A stretch of DNA of 64,000 nt from Vombatus ursinus. Taxonomy: Eukaryota; Chordata; Mammalia; Diprotodontia; Vombatidae. The stretch lies in the NCBI RefSeq assembly GCF_900497805.2, contig NW_020954719.1:558001-622000 (forward strand), given 5' to 3'. Positions 12,310 to 25,316 of this stretch are shown here, in pieces. The notes under the pieces are model-generated. The model was not told the DNA's origin. It did no database searches and saw nothing but the letters and a program-made list of their open reading frames with translations. Numbering within the stretch: position 1 is the first letter of the stretch; each line of letters starts with the position of its first letter. The position numbers and the translations under genes were made by a program.

Positions 12310-12850
12310 GCAAAAAGTCTGTGGAGCACAGGAGTTCACTGTTCTTTTAAATGTTGGATTCTCACACCCTGAAAACTGCCAAACATGATAAAATATACAG
12401 GAATTATGGAGACACACACTAATAAAACGTTGGCCACGTTGTAAATTGGAACAACCACCCTGAAAAGCAATTTAGATTTAAGAGAGCAACTAAAATATTC
12501 ACACCCTTTGACACAAAGATTTCATTGCTAAACATATACTTAGCATGAAAGAGGACAATAATAAGAAGAAAAGTTTCATAATCACCAAAATATTTATAGG
12601 AGCATTTTTTTTTGGTAGTAGCAACAAAGCAGAAGCCCATCATTTAGGGAAGAAAAGTGATGCATGTGCATTTAGTAAAATATTACTACTCTACAAGAAA
12701 CAATGACTATGCTGACTATGATAAGTAACTATAAAAACTAATGAAAGTGAAGTAAGCAGAACGAGAACACTATATGCAATGACTACAACAATGTAAATAA
12801 TAACAAAATAATTAAAATGATTTGCAGTGGAATTATGGACATGGTTGGCT
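12310..12850 (+). mobile_element. Old L1 3' portion, sense
   Basis: ORF2 C-terminal-like order of words (AATTGGAACAACCACCCTG, AAAGCAATTTAGATTTAAG, ATATTTATAGGAGCA, GAAGTAAGCAGAACGAGAAC) in a badly decayed copy, facing the antisense L1 to its left. Confidence 0.65.
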
Positions 12851-13219
12851 CCACACCAATACCTATTATGTGAACTTTTAAAAAATAATTTTTTCTTATA
12901 TAAAATTTAGCATTTGGTGAAATTGCATTTTTTTTCCTGTAGCCAGCATCCCTCTCCTTAACTTTTTTGCTTCTAAGGGAGAATTCTGGTAAAAGACACA
13001 AAAGCTTCCCTCCCACCAATAAATATTGTGCTGAAATATAAATCTCAGTCATATTTAAATTTTTTTAAAAAAAGAAGGCTCCTTTTTTAACTTCTTGGGA
13101 CAGGGATGAAAAGAATAAATAGCATAATAAACTTATACTGGCACCAATTAAAAGGTGTCAAACTTTTGTCAACTTTGTCAAGAGAGGTCTAGAACCATGC
13201 CCCCCCATCCATCCCAACA

Positions 13220-13233
13220 TACGCGCGCGCGCA

Positions 13234-13273
<40 letters not shown>
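13220..13273 (+). repeat. (CG/CA)n microsatellite
   Basis: ACGCGCGCGCGCACGCGC followed by a long (AC)n run. Adjacent to the 3' end of a CR1/L3 element. Confidence 0.95.
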
Positions 13274-13274
<1 letters not shown>

Positions 13275-13276
<2 letters not shown>

Positions 13277-14260
13277 TCACAATCTCAGAATTGGAAAGAA
13301 TCTCAGAGGCCACCTACTCCAACCTGTATGTAACTGAACAGCAATGTCCTCTCTAATTCCACTTTGGGAAGTTTTTCCTGACAGCAAGCCAAGATCTTGT
13401 TTCTTTCCACCTACTAATCACTGCCCCTTGTTCACTCTGCTTCAAAGGTCAAGAAAAATAATCTAGTACTTCATTCCATATGACAGCCCTTCAAATACTT
13501 AAAAGACACATTCTCCTCGAGTCTTCTCTTCTCCAGACTGAACACCCCTTAATTTCTTTAAATGACCCTTGTATGACATTCTCCAGTTCCCTCACCTCCT
13601 CTGTGTATGTTTCAGATTGATTATTTCTTTCACAAAATGTAGCACTAAAAACTAAATATAATATTTCATATATAGTCAACCTAGGATGAAATAAAAATGT
13701 AACTATCATTTCCTGTAATTTGGACAAGCCTCAATGCAGCCTGACTGCATTAGTTTCTTTGGCTGCCATATGACACAGCTGACTTACTTTAATCCTTCAA
13801 GTCAACCAAAATCCCCAAATCTTTTTCATGGGAACTTTGCCTAATAAATATTTCTGTGGCCTGTACTTATGAAGATTATTAACTAAAATCAAGTCATTAC
13901 ATTTATATTAGATTACACTAAATGTCATTATTAGATTTATTTTGGACTGCTGAGATCTTTCTGGATCTTAAATCTTATCATCAAAATCAATGTCTATCCC
14001 TCTCAATTTTGTATCACTTACATCACTTTTGTAATCACTTACTTTTTGTATCACTTGTATCACTTACACTTGTATCACTTGACAAGCATGCAATTTACAC
14101 TTTTATTTAAGTCATCAATAAAAATGTTAAGTGGCACAGGATCAAGAAAAAATAAAATCCCATTTTCATAGGTTGGGTAGAACTGACCAAGGTCATCCCA
14201 TTAAAATGAATTTTCTAGGGGAAAAAAAGAATTAAATATCTGACTATTTTACTGTATAAA
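13275..14260 (-). mobile_element. CR1-clade (L3-like) LINE 3' portion, antisense
   Basis: On the plus strand it begins AATCACAATCTCAGAATTGG and AGAATCTCAGAGGCCACCTA, the hallmark reverse complement of a CR1/L3 3' end. It proceeds through GTCTTCTCTTCTCCAGACTG, TGCAGCCTGACTGCATTAG and CCCAAATCTTTTTCATGG, as in antisense CR1 ORF2, to AATAAAAATGTTAAGTGGC. The left part (from 13275) is the element's 3' end. No intact frame. Confidence 0.75.
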
Positions 14261-14269
14261 GCTGATTAT

Positions 14270-14920
14270 CCTATTGTTAAGACTCAACTACTATCTTCTA
14301 GGTTCTGACAATTCCCAGATATATGCCTGCGAGAACTATACAGAATAGTCAAACAGGGTCTTGGAACCAATGCAAATTACTTCATTATTCAGGAAACCAA
14401 TGTAGTTAAGTGACTGAGGAAATGCTGTCTCTTGAAGATTATGATATATCATACATGGAATGTGCAGATTAAAGCATTCTAATAAATGGAACTGTAGCAT
14501 GTTTCCTAAAACAGTCTGAATAACTTATTTTCTATTAGGTGTTGGGAAAATATCTGATGTCAGAGATGATCTCTAGATAATACTTTTAAACGTCATGGAT
14601 ATAAGCAGAAGTTTAAGTTTCTCTTCTAAATACTAAGTTTAAACAATACTGTAATACCTTGGACATTCAAACAAGTACTAGCAATAATCATTATAGTTTA
14701 CTTTGGTTTTATTTTATGGAGAAATAATATCCTTAATGTATATCTAAACATTGTAACCTAATGTCAGCTCACTACATTCTGTGGTTGGATAACCATACAT
14801 AGTTATAAAAAAAGATGAATAATGAAATTGAATTACTCCTTGTTTTCTAAAACACACTGTTTTGAAGTATCTTTAAAGAGACTAACCAGCTGAACAGACT
14901 AGGTCCACAACATACACAAA
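14270..14920. other. Intronic stretch, nothing recognised
   Basis: No repeat family, RNA gene or coding potential recognised. Confidence 0.45.
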
Positions 14921-14929
14921 CAAACACAT

Positions 14930-16140
14930 GTTGGCTTGTTTCTGATAAACCCAAAGACCCCCAGCTTTTGGGGTGAGATTTTACTATTTATAAAAACTGC
15001 AGAGAAAACTAGAAAGGAATATGGCAGAATCTAGGTTATAGACTACTATCTCATAAAGTACACAAAGTCAATCATCGTTTATTAAGCATTTATGTATCAT
15101 ACACTCTGCTTCAGACAGAAATCATAAACAAAATAGAAGAGCAAGGAAGAAATTACCTCTCAGATTTACTGATAGGTAAAGATCTTTGTCTATGACCACA
15201 CAAGAGACTGAGAGGATCATAAAAAACAAAATGGACAATTTTAATTACATAAAATTTTAACTTGTTTGCATAAACAAAACTGATGCAGCCAAAATTAGAA
15301 AGAAAAGATAACTGGGGGAAAAATCTTGCTAACAGCTTCTCTAATAAAGATCTCATTTCCAAAGATACATAAAGAATTGACTCTATTTAAAAGAATAAGA
15401 GCCATTCTCAGTTGATAAAACATTAAAGAATATGAACAAGCAGTTTTCAAAGGAAAAAACCCAAACTATAAACATTAATCATTAGAAAAATGCAAAATTC
15501 TTATTAAAAATTTAAAAAATTAGAAAAACGCAAATTAAAGCAATTCTAAGGTTTCGCCTTACATCTATCAGATTGGCAAAACTGACACAAGAAAAATCAC
15601 AGATGTTGAAAAAGCTGTGGGAAAATGTGCACAGTGATGCACTATTTGAACTGTGAAATGGATCACCCAAAATTAAATAGTGCAGACTATCTGATACAGG
15701 GACATTACTAGGCCTATCACTACAGAGAACAAAGAAAGAAGAAAAGCAGAAAATATTTACAGTAGATTTTTGTAGTGGCAAAAATCCTGTAAACTATTGA
15801 GGACTGATTGAATAAATTATGGTATATATAATGGAATGTTTCTGTGTCATAAGAAATAGACAATTTCAATGAAAACAGGAAGGACCCTTAAACAGATGAA
15901 GACTAAAGTGAGCATAACCAAAGAACAATTTATACAATAACAGACAATAATCCAGAAGGTCCATGATGAAACATATTACCCATTTCCTAATAAAAGAGAT
16001 AACTGGGACATAATGAAACATGTATTTTGAACATGGCCAATTCAATAATCTATTTTGCTTGCCTATGTATATTTGTTACAAATAGGAGTGGTGAGAGGGA
16101 AATAAAAAAAGATTTTTTGCTAACTGAAAAAAATAAAATT
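14930..16140 (+). mobile_element. 5'-truncated old L1, ORF2 C-terminal part and 3' UTR
   Basis: Words of L1 ORF2 appear in order: TGATAAACCCAAAGACCCCC, AACAAAACTGATGCAGCCAA, ACATCTATCAGATTGGCAAA, AAAGTGAGCATAACCAAAGA. It ends in an A-rich 3' tail near 16140. Many stops. Confidence 0.75.
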
Positions 16141-18830
16141 TAATTTAAATTAGCATATACAAGTTGCTCTAAGTCTTAGGCCATAACTACAGTAAAGGGA
16201 GCAGGATTTTCTTTTTGTAGTTAGCAAAATGATACAAGCACTCATCTCTTCTAGGAATTGATTGAGCGGTGGATTCAGGAAAAGCCTATAAAGACTACTA
16301 ATCAAAACAAAAATACTGCCAAGATGGAGCAATAACGGCAGCAATTTGTCTGAGCTTTCCCAAATTCTCCTTCAAGCAACTTAAAAAAAAAGCACCTCAA
16401 AGTGAATTCTGGAGTGGCAAAACCAAAAAATAAAAAAAGGGGTAAAACACCTTTCCAACTCAAGATAACTTAGAAGGTCAGCAGGAAAGATCTGTCCAAC
16501 TGGAATGTGACTGGGTTGCATTTCAGCACAAGCCTTGCCAGCATAATCTGGGCCCCACAGGTCAGCAACAGGCCTTGGTGGTAAATGAATCTGAGATGTT
16601 GGCTTCCAGAAGTCTCATCCTACAGAATACATGGGGATCAGACAACTAGTCATAAGGAGACTACAAGGGATACTTTGTAGGCACTGGAAGCACAACTCCT
16701 TGCATTGCTCATACGTTATCTCAAGTCACAGTCTCAGGGCAAGGAGGAGCACTAAACGGAGCTGGGACCCTGGTCACAGTTCTAGGGCAGAAAACAATGA
16801 CCACCCCTCTCCTTAGAGCATACCAACAGAGAAGAACTGAAAACTTACAGACCAACAGAAATAGCTCTAAAAACAGCAGCATGAAAAACTTAAAGCTTGC
16901 GACAGTGTCCCCTCCAGTCCAGGAACAGAATCTAACTTTAACATAAAGTTAGAAGTCAAGAAATAGGTTGGAAAAATGACAAACAAAAAAAGAACCTGAC
17001 CATAGAAAGTTATTATAGTGACAGGGAAGATCAAAATACATACTCAGAAGAAGACAACAAAATCAAAGCAACTACATACAAAATCTCAAAGAAAACTATG
17101 AATAGGTATCTGAACCAAAATGAACTCCTAGAAGAGCTTTAAAAGGATTTTTAAAACCAAGTAAGAGAGACAGGGGGGAAAACTGGGAAAAGAAATGAGA
17201 GTAATATAAAAAAAAAATCACGAAAAAAGAGTCAACAATTTAGAAAAGAGGTTAAAAAAATTACTGAAAAAACACCTTAAAAAACAGAATAGGCCAAATG
17301 ATAAAAGAGGCACAAAAATCCAACGAAGAGAAGAACTCATTAAAAAGTAGAACTGGCTAAATGGAAGAGGAAGTACAAAAGCTCAATGAAGAAAATACAT
17401 GCTTAAAAAATAAGAATTGGGCAAGTGGAAACTAACGACTCCATGAGACATCAAGAAACAAACAAAACCAAAAAAATGAAAAAATAGAAGAAAATGTGAA
17501 ATATCTTATTGGAAAAACAACTGACCTGGAAAATAGGTCCAGGTGAGATACTCTGATAATTATTAGATTATCTGAAATCCATGATCTGAAAAAAAAGAGC
17601 CTAGATATTTTATTTCAAGAAATGAAGGAAAACTGCCCTGATATTCTAGAACCAGAGGGTAAAATAGAAATTGAAAAAATCTACTGATCACCTCCTAAAA
17701 GATATCCCCAAATGAAAACTCCCAGGAATATTATAGCAAAATTCCAGAGTTCCCAGTCAAGGAGAAAATACTGCAAGCAGCCAGAAAGAAACAATTCAAA
17801 TATCATGGAGCTATTGTAGGATAACATAGGATTTAACAGCTTCTACATTAAAGGATTGGAAGGCTTGGAATATGATATCCTAGAGGGCAAAGAAGCTAGG
17901 AATACAACCAAGAGCTGAATATAATCCTTCAGAGAGAAAAAAAATGGGTATTAAATAAGATAGAGGGCTTTCAAGCATTCCTAATGAAAAGAAAAGAAAA
18001 TATTCAAATACAAAACTCAAGAGAAGCATAAAAAGGAAAGAAAAATCATAAGGGACTCAATAAAGTTAAACTGTTCACATTCCTACGTGGGAAGGTGATA
18101 CTTGTAATTTCTAAGAACTTCACCATTATTAGTTAGAAGGAGTATATGTGAAAGAGGTCACAGGTGTGAGTACAATGTAATGATAAGCTGAAGAAAAAAA
18201 TTAAGAGGTAAAAAAGAGGGATGCACTGAGAGAAAGGGGAAAATTATCTCACATAAAAGAGGCACCAAAGAGTTTTTATAATGGAGGGAAAAGATGGAGA
18301 GTGGGGTGAGTGTGGCAGGCAATGCTTGAACCTTACTGTCATTGGAACTGGCTGAAAGAGGAAATAATATACATACTAATTAGGGTATCAAAATCTATCT
18401 AATTATACAGGAAATTAGGAGGTGAAGAGAATAAGAGAAGGGGGAAGGGGGTACTGATATAGAAGGGAGAAAGGATTAGAGGAAGTGGTAGTCAGAAACA
18501 AAACACTTTTGGGGAAGCGGGGGTAGAGAGAGAAAGAAAGAATAAGATGGAGTGGAATGCCTAGTAATCATAACTGAATGGGATGAATTCACCATAAACA
18601 GGAAGCAGATACAGAGTGTATTAAAAACCAGAATTCTACAATATGTTGTTTACAAGAAACATACTTGAAGCAGAAAGACACAAACAAAGTAAAGATAAGG
18701 GGCTGGAGCAGAATCTGTTATGGTTCAGCTGAAGTAAAACAAAAGTAGTGGTAGCAATCATGATTTCAGACAAAGCAAAAGCAAAAACAGATCTAATTAA
18801 AAAGATCTAATTAAAGAGAAACTGTATCTT

Positions 18831-19628
18831 TTTTTTAAACTTAATTTTTTTATTTGGTTTTACTTTTTTTAAAATTTATTTTAGTTTTCAACATTTACTT
18901 CCACAAGATTTTGAGTTCCAAATTTTCACCCCATCTCACCCCTCCCCCTACCCCAAGATGGCACGCATTCTGAACACCCCTTCCCCTAGTCTGCTTTCCC
19001 TGCTATCTCTCCCCTCTTCCCCTTCTATTTTCCTATAGGGCAAGATAGATTTCTGTACCCCATTTCCCGTATTTCTTATTTCCCAGCTGCATGTGAAAAC
19101 ATACATTTTTTTTAAAGATGTGTTTTTAAAACTTTGGGTTCCAAATTTTCTCCCTTCCTCCCTCCCCACCCACCCTCATTGAAAAGGCAAGCAACTGAAT
19201 ATAGGCTATACATGTGCAGTTATGCAAAACACTTCCATAGTAGACATGCTGTGAAAAACTAACTCTATTTCCCTTAATCCTATCCCACCCCCCCATTTAT
19301 TCTACTCTTTCTTTTCACCCTGTCCCTCCTCAGAAGTATTTGCTTCTGATTACCCCCATTCCCAGTCTTCCCTCCTCTCTGTCATCCTCCTATTCTCTTG
19401 TCCACTTCCCCTACTATTTTCCTGTAGGGTAAGACAGATTTCCATACCCAATTGAGTCCCATTTCCCCTCCACTGTAAGAGCCTTTTCTTTTCTGTTTTT
19501 TTTTTTTTTTGTGAGATAATTTACCCCGTTCTACCTTTCCTTTTCTCCTTCTCCTAGTATAATCCTCTCTCACCCCTTAATTTTATTCTCCAGATATGAC
19601 CCCTTCATCTTCAACTCACTCTGTGCCC

Positions 19629-19670
<42 letters not shown>

Positions 19671-21616
19671 CATCCATACTTACAATTTTTTCCCTCCTAC
19701 TACCCTAATACTGACAAAGGTCTCATGAGTTACAAATAACAGTTCAACCATAATAAGTCTCTTATGATTTCTCTTTCCTGTTTAGCTCTTCATGTTCCAC
19801 TTGAGTCTTGCATTGGAAAGTCAAATTTCTATTCAGCTCTGGTCTTTTCATCAAGAATGCTTGAAAGTCCTCTATTTCACTGAATGACCATTTTTTCCCC
19901 TGAAGAATTATACTCAGTTTTGCTGGGTGGGTGATTCTTGGTTGTAATCCTATCTTCTTTGCCCTCCGGAATATTATATTCCATGCCCTGCAGTCCCTTA
20001 ATGTAGAAGCTGCTAAATCTTGTGTTATCCTGATTATGTTTCCACAATACTTGAATTGTTTTTTTCTGGCTGCTTGCAATATTTTCTCCTTGACCTGGGA
20101 ACTCTGGAATTTGGCTACAATATTCCTAGGAGTTTTCCTTTGGGGATCTCTTTCAGGAGGAGATCAGTGGATTCTTTCAATTTCTATTTTGCCCTCTGGT
20201 TCTAAAATATCAGGGCAGTTTTCCTTGATCATTTCTTGAAAGATGATGACTAGGTTCTTTTTTTGATCATGGCTTTCAGATAGTCCAATAATTTTTAAAT
20301 TCTCTCTCCTGGATCTATTTTCCAGGTCAGTTGTTTTTCCAATGAGATATTTCACATTGTTTTCTATTTTTTCATTCTTTTGGATTTGTTTTACAGTGTC
20401 TTGATTTCTCATAAAGTCACTAGCTTCCAATTGCTCTATTCTAATTTTTAAGGAAGTATTTTTTCCTTTTCCATTTGTCCAATTTTCTTCCTTCTCCATT
20501 TGTCCAATTTTGCTCTTTAGGGCATTCTTTTCTTCATTGGCTTTTTGGACCTCTTTTGCTATTTGGGTTAGGCTATTTTTTAAGGTGTTATTTTCTTCAG
20601 TATTTTTTTGGGTCTCCTTTAGCAAGCTGTTAATTTGCTTTTCATGATTTTCTTGCATCACTCTCATTTCTCTTCCCAGTTTTTCCTCTATTTCTCTTAC
20701 TTGCTTCTCAAAATCCTTTTTGGGCTCTTCCAAGGCCTGGGACTGATTCATATTTTTCTTGGAAGTTTTGGATGTAGGAGCTTTGACTTTGTTTTCTTCT
20801 TCTGGTTGTATATTTTGATCTTCTTTGTCACCAAAGTAAGATAATATAATCTCTTTTTGCACCGCTTGCTCATGATTCCAACCAATTACTTGAGTTTTAA
20901 ACTCTTTGTTAAGGTAAGAGTCTGTTTCCAATGTGGAGAATGTACTGTGCCAAGCTTTGGGGGTTTGTACAGCTGTTTTCAGAGATACTTCTAGGGACCT
21001 GAAAATTTTCAGTTCTTCCAAGGTGCTATGATAAGGGGCGAGGTGTTTTCTCTCCACCGCCACAACAAGCTTCACCATGCCAGCACTCCTCCTTGCCCCA
21101 AGACTGCCCCTCAGAACTGTGACCCAGATCCAAGCACAGGCAAAGCAAGAGATTCCTGCCTCAGCACTGGCAAAGAGATCCCTGCAATCTCCCTCTGATC
21201 AGCCACTCAATACCCCTCAGTCTGTGGGCTGGAAGCTCAGGAAACAGCCACGGCCCCAGGGGCGGCTAAGACCTAGCTTCTTCTCTGACCACAGTCACAA
21301 ACTTTTCCCACTGACCTTCTAAGTTGTCTTTGGCGTTTGTGGGCTGAGAAGTCTGGAAACTGCCACAGCTGCCCGCGATTCAGTCCTCAGAGGCTTGCTC
21401 CACGGTCGCTGTGGCCTGCACCAAACGACGCTCCTCTATACCTTTCCGATCAGCCATCCAGGTTGTCTTGGGCTGGAAATTTGTTTTACTCTGTTTTTTG
21501 TGGGTTCTGCTGCTTTAGAATTTGTTTAGAGCCATTTTTTATAGGTATTTGGAGGGGTTTGAGCAAGAGCTCAAGCAAGTCACTGCTTTCCCTCCGCCAT
21601 CTTGGCTCCACCCCCT
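18831..21616 (-). mobile_element. Full-length ORF1-only 'half-L1' (HAL1-like) retrotransposon
   Basis: A 2,786-bp minus-strand element flanked by a perfect 15-bp target duplication GAGAAACTGTATCTT (18816-18830 and 21617-21631). It starts with AGGGGGTGGAGCCAAGATGG, has a 5' UTR of about 540 bp, one ORF1, a GA-rich L1-type 3' region and a short A-rich tail. There is no ORF2 sequence at all. HAL1 elements of this design are known in mammals and depend on L1 ORF2 protein supplied in trans. A (TATC)n microsatellite (about 19630-19672) sits after the ORF. The 3' region holds two copies of a module (near 19020-19060 and 19400-19440) that in antisense reads LPYRKI in both. Confidence 0.9.
19762..21078 (-). 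CDS. L1 ORF1 (RNA-binding chaperone) of the half-L1, one internal stop
   Basis: Open from ATG at 21076-21078 to the stop at 19762 in a single frame, 438 codons, apart from one TGA at 20164-20166 (codon 305). L1 ORF1p is a trimeric nucleic-acid chaperone. Visible parts are a long coiled coil rich in E and K (about residues 110-230, with units such as EEKNALKSKIGQMEKE), an RRM-like segment with DLENRSRRENLKIIGLSES, and a C-terminal domain with ARKKQFKYCGN and IIRITQDLAAS. The TGA follows ERIH and precedes SPPERD; a CGA codon at this site losing its CpG would explain it. Otherwise the frame is remarkably whole, indicating a fairly young insertion relative to its host L1. Confidence 0.85.
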
Positions 21617-22369
21617 GAGAAACTGTATCTTGCTAAAAGACAATGCCACAGACAATGAAGTAATATCAATATTAAACATATATGAATCAAATGCTATAGC
21701 ATCCATTAAAGAAAAGCTAAGTGAGTTACAGGAGGAAATAGATAGTAAAACTGTACTAGTGAGGGACCTCAAATTTCAGAACTAGATAACTCTAACCAAA
21801 AAATAAACAAGAAAGCAGTTAAGGAGATAAACAGAATTTCAGAAAACTTACAAAACTCCAGAGAAAAACAAATGAGAATAAAAAAGAATATGCCTTTTTC
21901 TAGCACTACATGGCACCTACACAAAAACTGACCATGTATTAGGGCATAAAAAACCTCACAATCAAATGCAGAAAAGCAGAAATATTACATGCATCCTTTT
22001 CAGATCATAATCCAATAAAATTACGTTTAATAAAGGGCCATGGGAAGATAGATTAAAATTAACTGGAAACTAAATAATCTAATCCTAAAGAATGGGTGGG
22101 TCAAACAACAAATCATAGAAACAATCAATAATTTCATTAAAGAGAATGACAAGATAACAAAATTCATGGAATGAAGCTAAAGTAGTAGTTGGAGGAAATT
22201 TTATACCTCTAAATGCTTACATCAATAAAATAGTGAAAGAATAGGACAATGAACTGGGCATGCAGCTAAAAAAAAAAACCTAGAAAAAGAACAAATTAAA
22301 AATCCCCAATTAAACACCAAATTGGAAATCATGAAAATCAAATGAAAGATTAATAAAACTGAAAAAAAA

Positions 22370-22473
22370 AAACCATTGAATTAATATGTAAAACTAGGAG
22401 CTGGTTTTGAATTAATATGTAAAACTAGGAGCTGGAAACCAGCTCCTAGTTTTACATATTAATTCAATGGTTT
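22370..22473 (+). repeat. Direct-plus-inverted duplication (snap-back hairpin) in L1 ORF2
   Basis: A 27-nt unit starting GAATTAATATGTAAAACTAG occurs at 22378-22404 and again at 22409-22435. Its perfect inverse complement is at 22439-22465. The outer arms 22370-22404 and 22439-22473 are complementary over 35 nt. See findings. Confidence 0.97.
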
Positions 22474-23639
22474 AAATAAAACAACCACAAGAAGAAAACA
22501 AATACACCATTGGAGAATTTCACTGGAAAAAAAAAGGAAGAAAAACAAATTACCACTTTCAAAAATGAAAAGGGTAAATTTACCACTAATGAAGAAGAAA
22601 TTAAAGCAATTATTAGGAGCTATTTTGCCTATTATATTCCAGTAAATCTGACAATCTAACTGAATTGCATGAATATTTACAAAAAATAAACTGCCTAGAT
22701 TAACAGAAGAGAAAATAGAATGCTTAAATAAACTCATTTTAGAAAAAGAAACTGAATAAGCCATCAACGAAACTGAATAAGCCATCAATGAAAAAATCCC
22801 CAGGACCAGATGCTAAATCTACCAAACATTTAAAGAACAATTAATTCCAATACAATATAAACTATTTGGAAAACTAGGCAAAGAAGGAATGCTACCAAAT
22901 TCTTTTTATGACACAAATATGGTGCTGATAACTAAACCAGGAAGAGCAAAAACAGAGGAAGAAAACTATAGACCAATTTCCCTAATGAATATTGATGCAA
23001 AAAATTTAAATAAAATACTAACAAGGAGATTACAGCAATATATCACAAAGACCATACACTATGACCAGGTAGGATTTATAGCAGGAATGCTGGTCTGGTT
23101 CATTAGGAAAACTATCAGCATAACTGACCCTATCAATAACAAAACCAACAAAAATCATTATTATCTCAATAGATGCTGAAATAGCTACTGACAAAATACA
23201 ACATTTATTCCTATTAAAACACTAAAAAACAAAATAATAAATTGAGCTTTCTATCTAAAACCATCAGCAAGCATTATCTGTAATAGGGATAAGCTTGAAG
23301 CCTCCCCAATGAGATAAGAGGTGAAGTAAAAATGCCCATTATCACTGCTAGAAATGTGAGCTATAGCAGTAAGAGAAGGGGAAAAAAATGGAAGAAATTA
23401 TAAAGGCAATGAGGAAACAAAACCATCACTTTTTGTAGATGATGTGAGAGTATACATAGCGAATCCTAGAATATGAAGTAAAAAACTACTTGAAATAATT
23501 AACAACTTCAGCAAAATTGCAGGATATAAAATTTAAACCCATATAAATCAACAGCATTTCTATATATTACTGACAAAGTCCAGCAGCAAGAGATAGAGAA
23601 ATTCCATTTAAAATAACTATAGACAACATAAAATACTTG

Positions 23640-24338
23640 CAAGAGAAATGATTTACTAGACAGCCTATTCAGTATTTGGTGTGATTCCACAGGAGTAATG
23701 ACTGTCAACAATTATTAGCGATGTACTCTTCTACTAATATGTATTTAGTCAATTTAGTCATCTAACAATAATACAAGAGTAACATGTATTAATGCATATT
23801 TAACATGTATAATATAGGGATAATTTGATAAGATAGATTCTTTCTTATAGTAGACCTCAAACTTTAAGACATATAAATTCACTGTTCAGCACTTATTTAC
23901 TAGTTATAAAGTTTACTTGCCTAACCACGAAAACGCTAATGACCAAACCCAGCATGGTTGGGATGTCTTGGTATAATATAAATTTCTCAACTTATTTTTG
24001 GACCTCCGGACCACCTTGTTTTGCCCAACATGAGGAGGAGGCCATTTATGACCACTTAGTGGAGATGACTCTTACCTTGGTCACCCATGCTGATTCATCA
24101 AAAATCAAGGTCTATCAACCAAGAAGATTTTGTATTTTACTTTAGCTCATCTGAGTGTCTGGGTATCAAGCCGTATAAAAGTAATGCCCTACGGAAAGGG
24201 GGCATCTCAGATCATAAGGAACATCTGAGGTCCTATTCATTGAAGGGGTCTATTCCCTTTAATAAATGGTTACTGACTCAGAGCTCTGCCTCAGTGGTTG
24301 TTTCCTGCAGATTGGATAATTTTGGACCTCACATTTGA
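23640..24338 (+). mobile_element. LTR-like insertion (probable solo LTR) in L1
   Basis: About 700 bp interrupts L1 between ATAAAATACTTG and GTTTACCTACCAAGAC, which are adjacent in other L1 copies. It contains a TATA-like CCGTATAAAAG, a poly(A) signal AATAAA and a GT-rich stretch after it, and ends near TTGGACCTCACA. This fits an endogenous retrovirus solo LTR in sense orientation. The class is unknown and exact ends and target duplication are not clear. An old fossil. Confidence 0.55.
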
Positions 24339-25316
24339 GCAGTTTACCTACCAAGACAAACCCAGGAACTATATGAACACAATTATAAAACACTTCTAAC
24401 ACAAATAAAGTCAGATCTCAATGGTTGGGAAAAAAATATTAATTGCTCATGGGTAGGCTGAGACAATATTAATAAAAATGAAAAATTTACCTTAATTTAT
24501 TCAGTACCATAAAATATTTTATAAAGCAAGAAAAAATAATAACAAAATTCATTTGGAAGGACAAAAGGTCAAGAATATCAAAAAACTCATGGGGGAAAAA
24601 AAGTGAAGGAAGGTAGCTTAGCCATAACAGATCTCAAACTGTATTACCACATGGAATCATCAAAACAATCTGGTACTAAGAGATAGAATGGTGGACCAGT
24701 GGAACAGATTAGGTATACAATACCAGAAGGAAAGACCATAGCAATCTAGTATTCGATAAACTCAAAGATCCAAGCTTTGGGGACAATAACAAGAACTCAC
24801 TATTTGACAAAAACTGCTAAGAAAACCAGAAAGCAGTTTTGCAGAAACTATGTATAGATCAATATCTCATATCATATATAAGATAACACTGAAATAGATA
24901 CATGATTTAGACATAAAGAGTGATACCATAAGCCAATTAGGGGAGTGTGGAATAGTTTATTTGCCAAATCTATGGATAAAAGAAGAATTTATTACCAAAC
25001 AAGATAAACAAAGCATTATGGAATATAAAATGAGTAATTTTGATTACATTAAATTAAAAAAAGTTTGCACAAACAAAACCAACGCAGCCAAGAATAGAAG
25101 GAAAGCAGAAAACTGGGGGGAGGGGGGATGTTACAAAAAATTTCTCTGATAAAGGCCTGATTTCTCAAATATATAGAGAACTGAGCCAAATTTATAAGAA
25201 TACAAGTCATTCCCTGATCGATAAATGGTCAAAGGATATAAACAGGCAGTTTTCAGATGAAATCAAAGCTATCTATGGTGATATGAAAAAATGCTCTAAA
25301 TCATTATTTATTAGAG

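Noticed and set aside
13155-13337. Short frame with (TH)n residues
   Set aside because: Translation of a CA microsatellite.
19630-19672. Regular spaced repeats suggestive of a CRISPR-like array
   Set aside because: A plain (TATC)n microsatellite without spacers; no array anywhere in the window.
22889-23179. Reverse transcriptase that might belong to a retron, group II intron or domesticated enzyme
   Set aside because: Motifs [14 protein letters not shown] and QVGFIAGM are L1 ORF2, with L1 endonuclease upstream, L1 3' UTR downstream and many stops.
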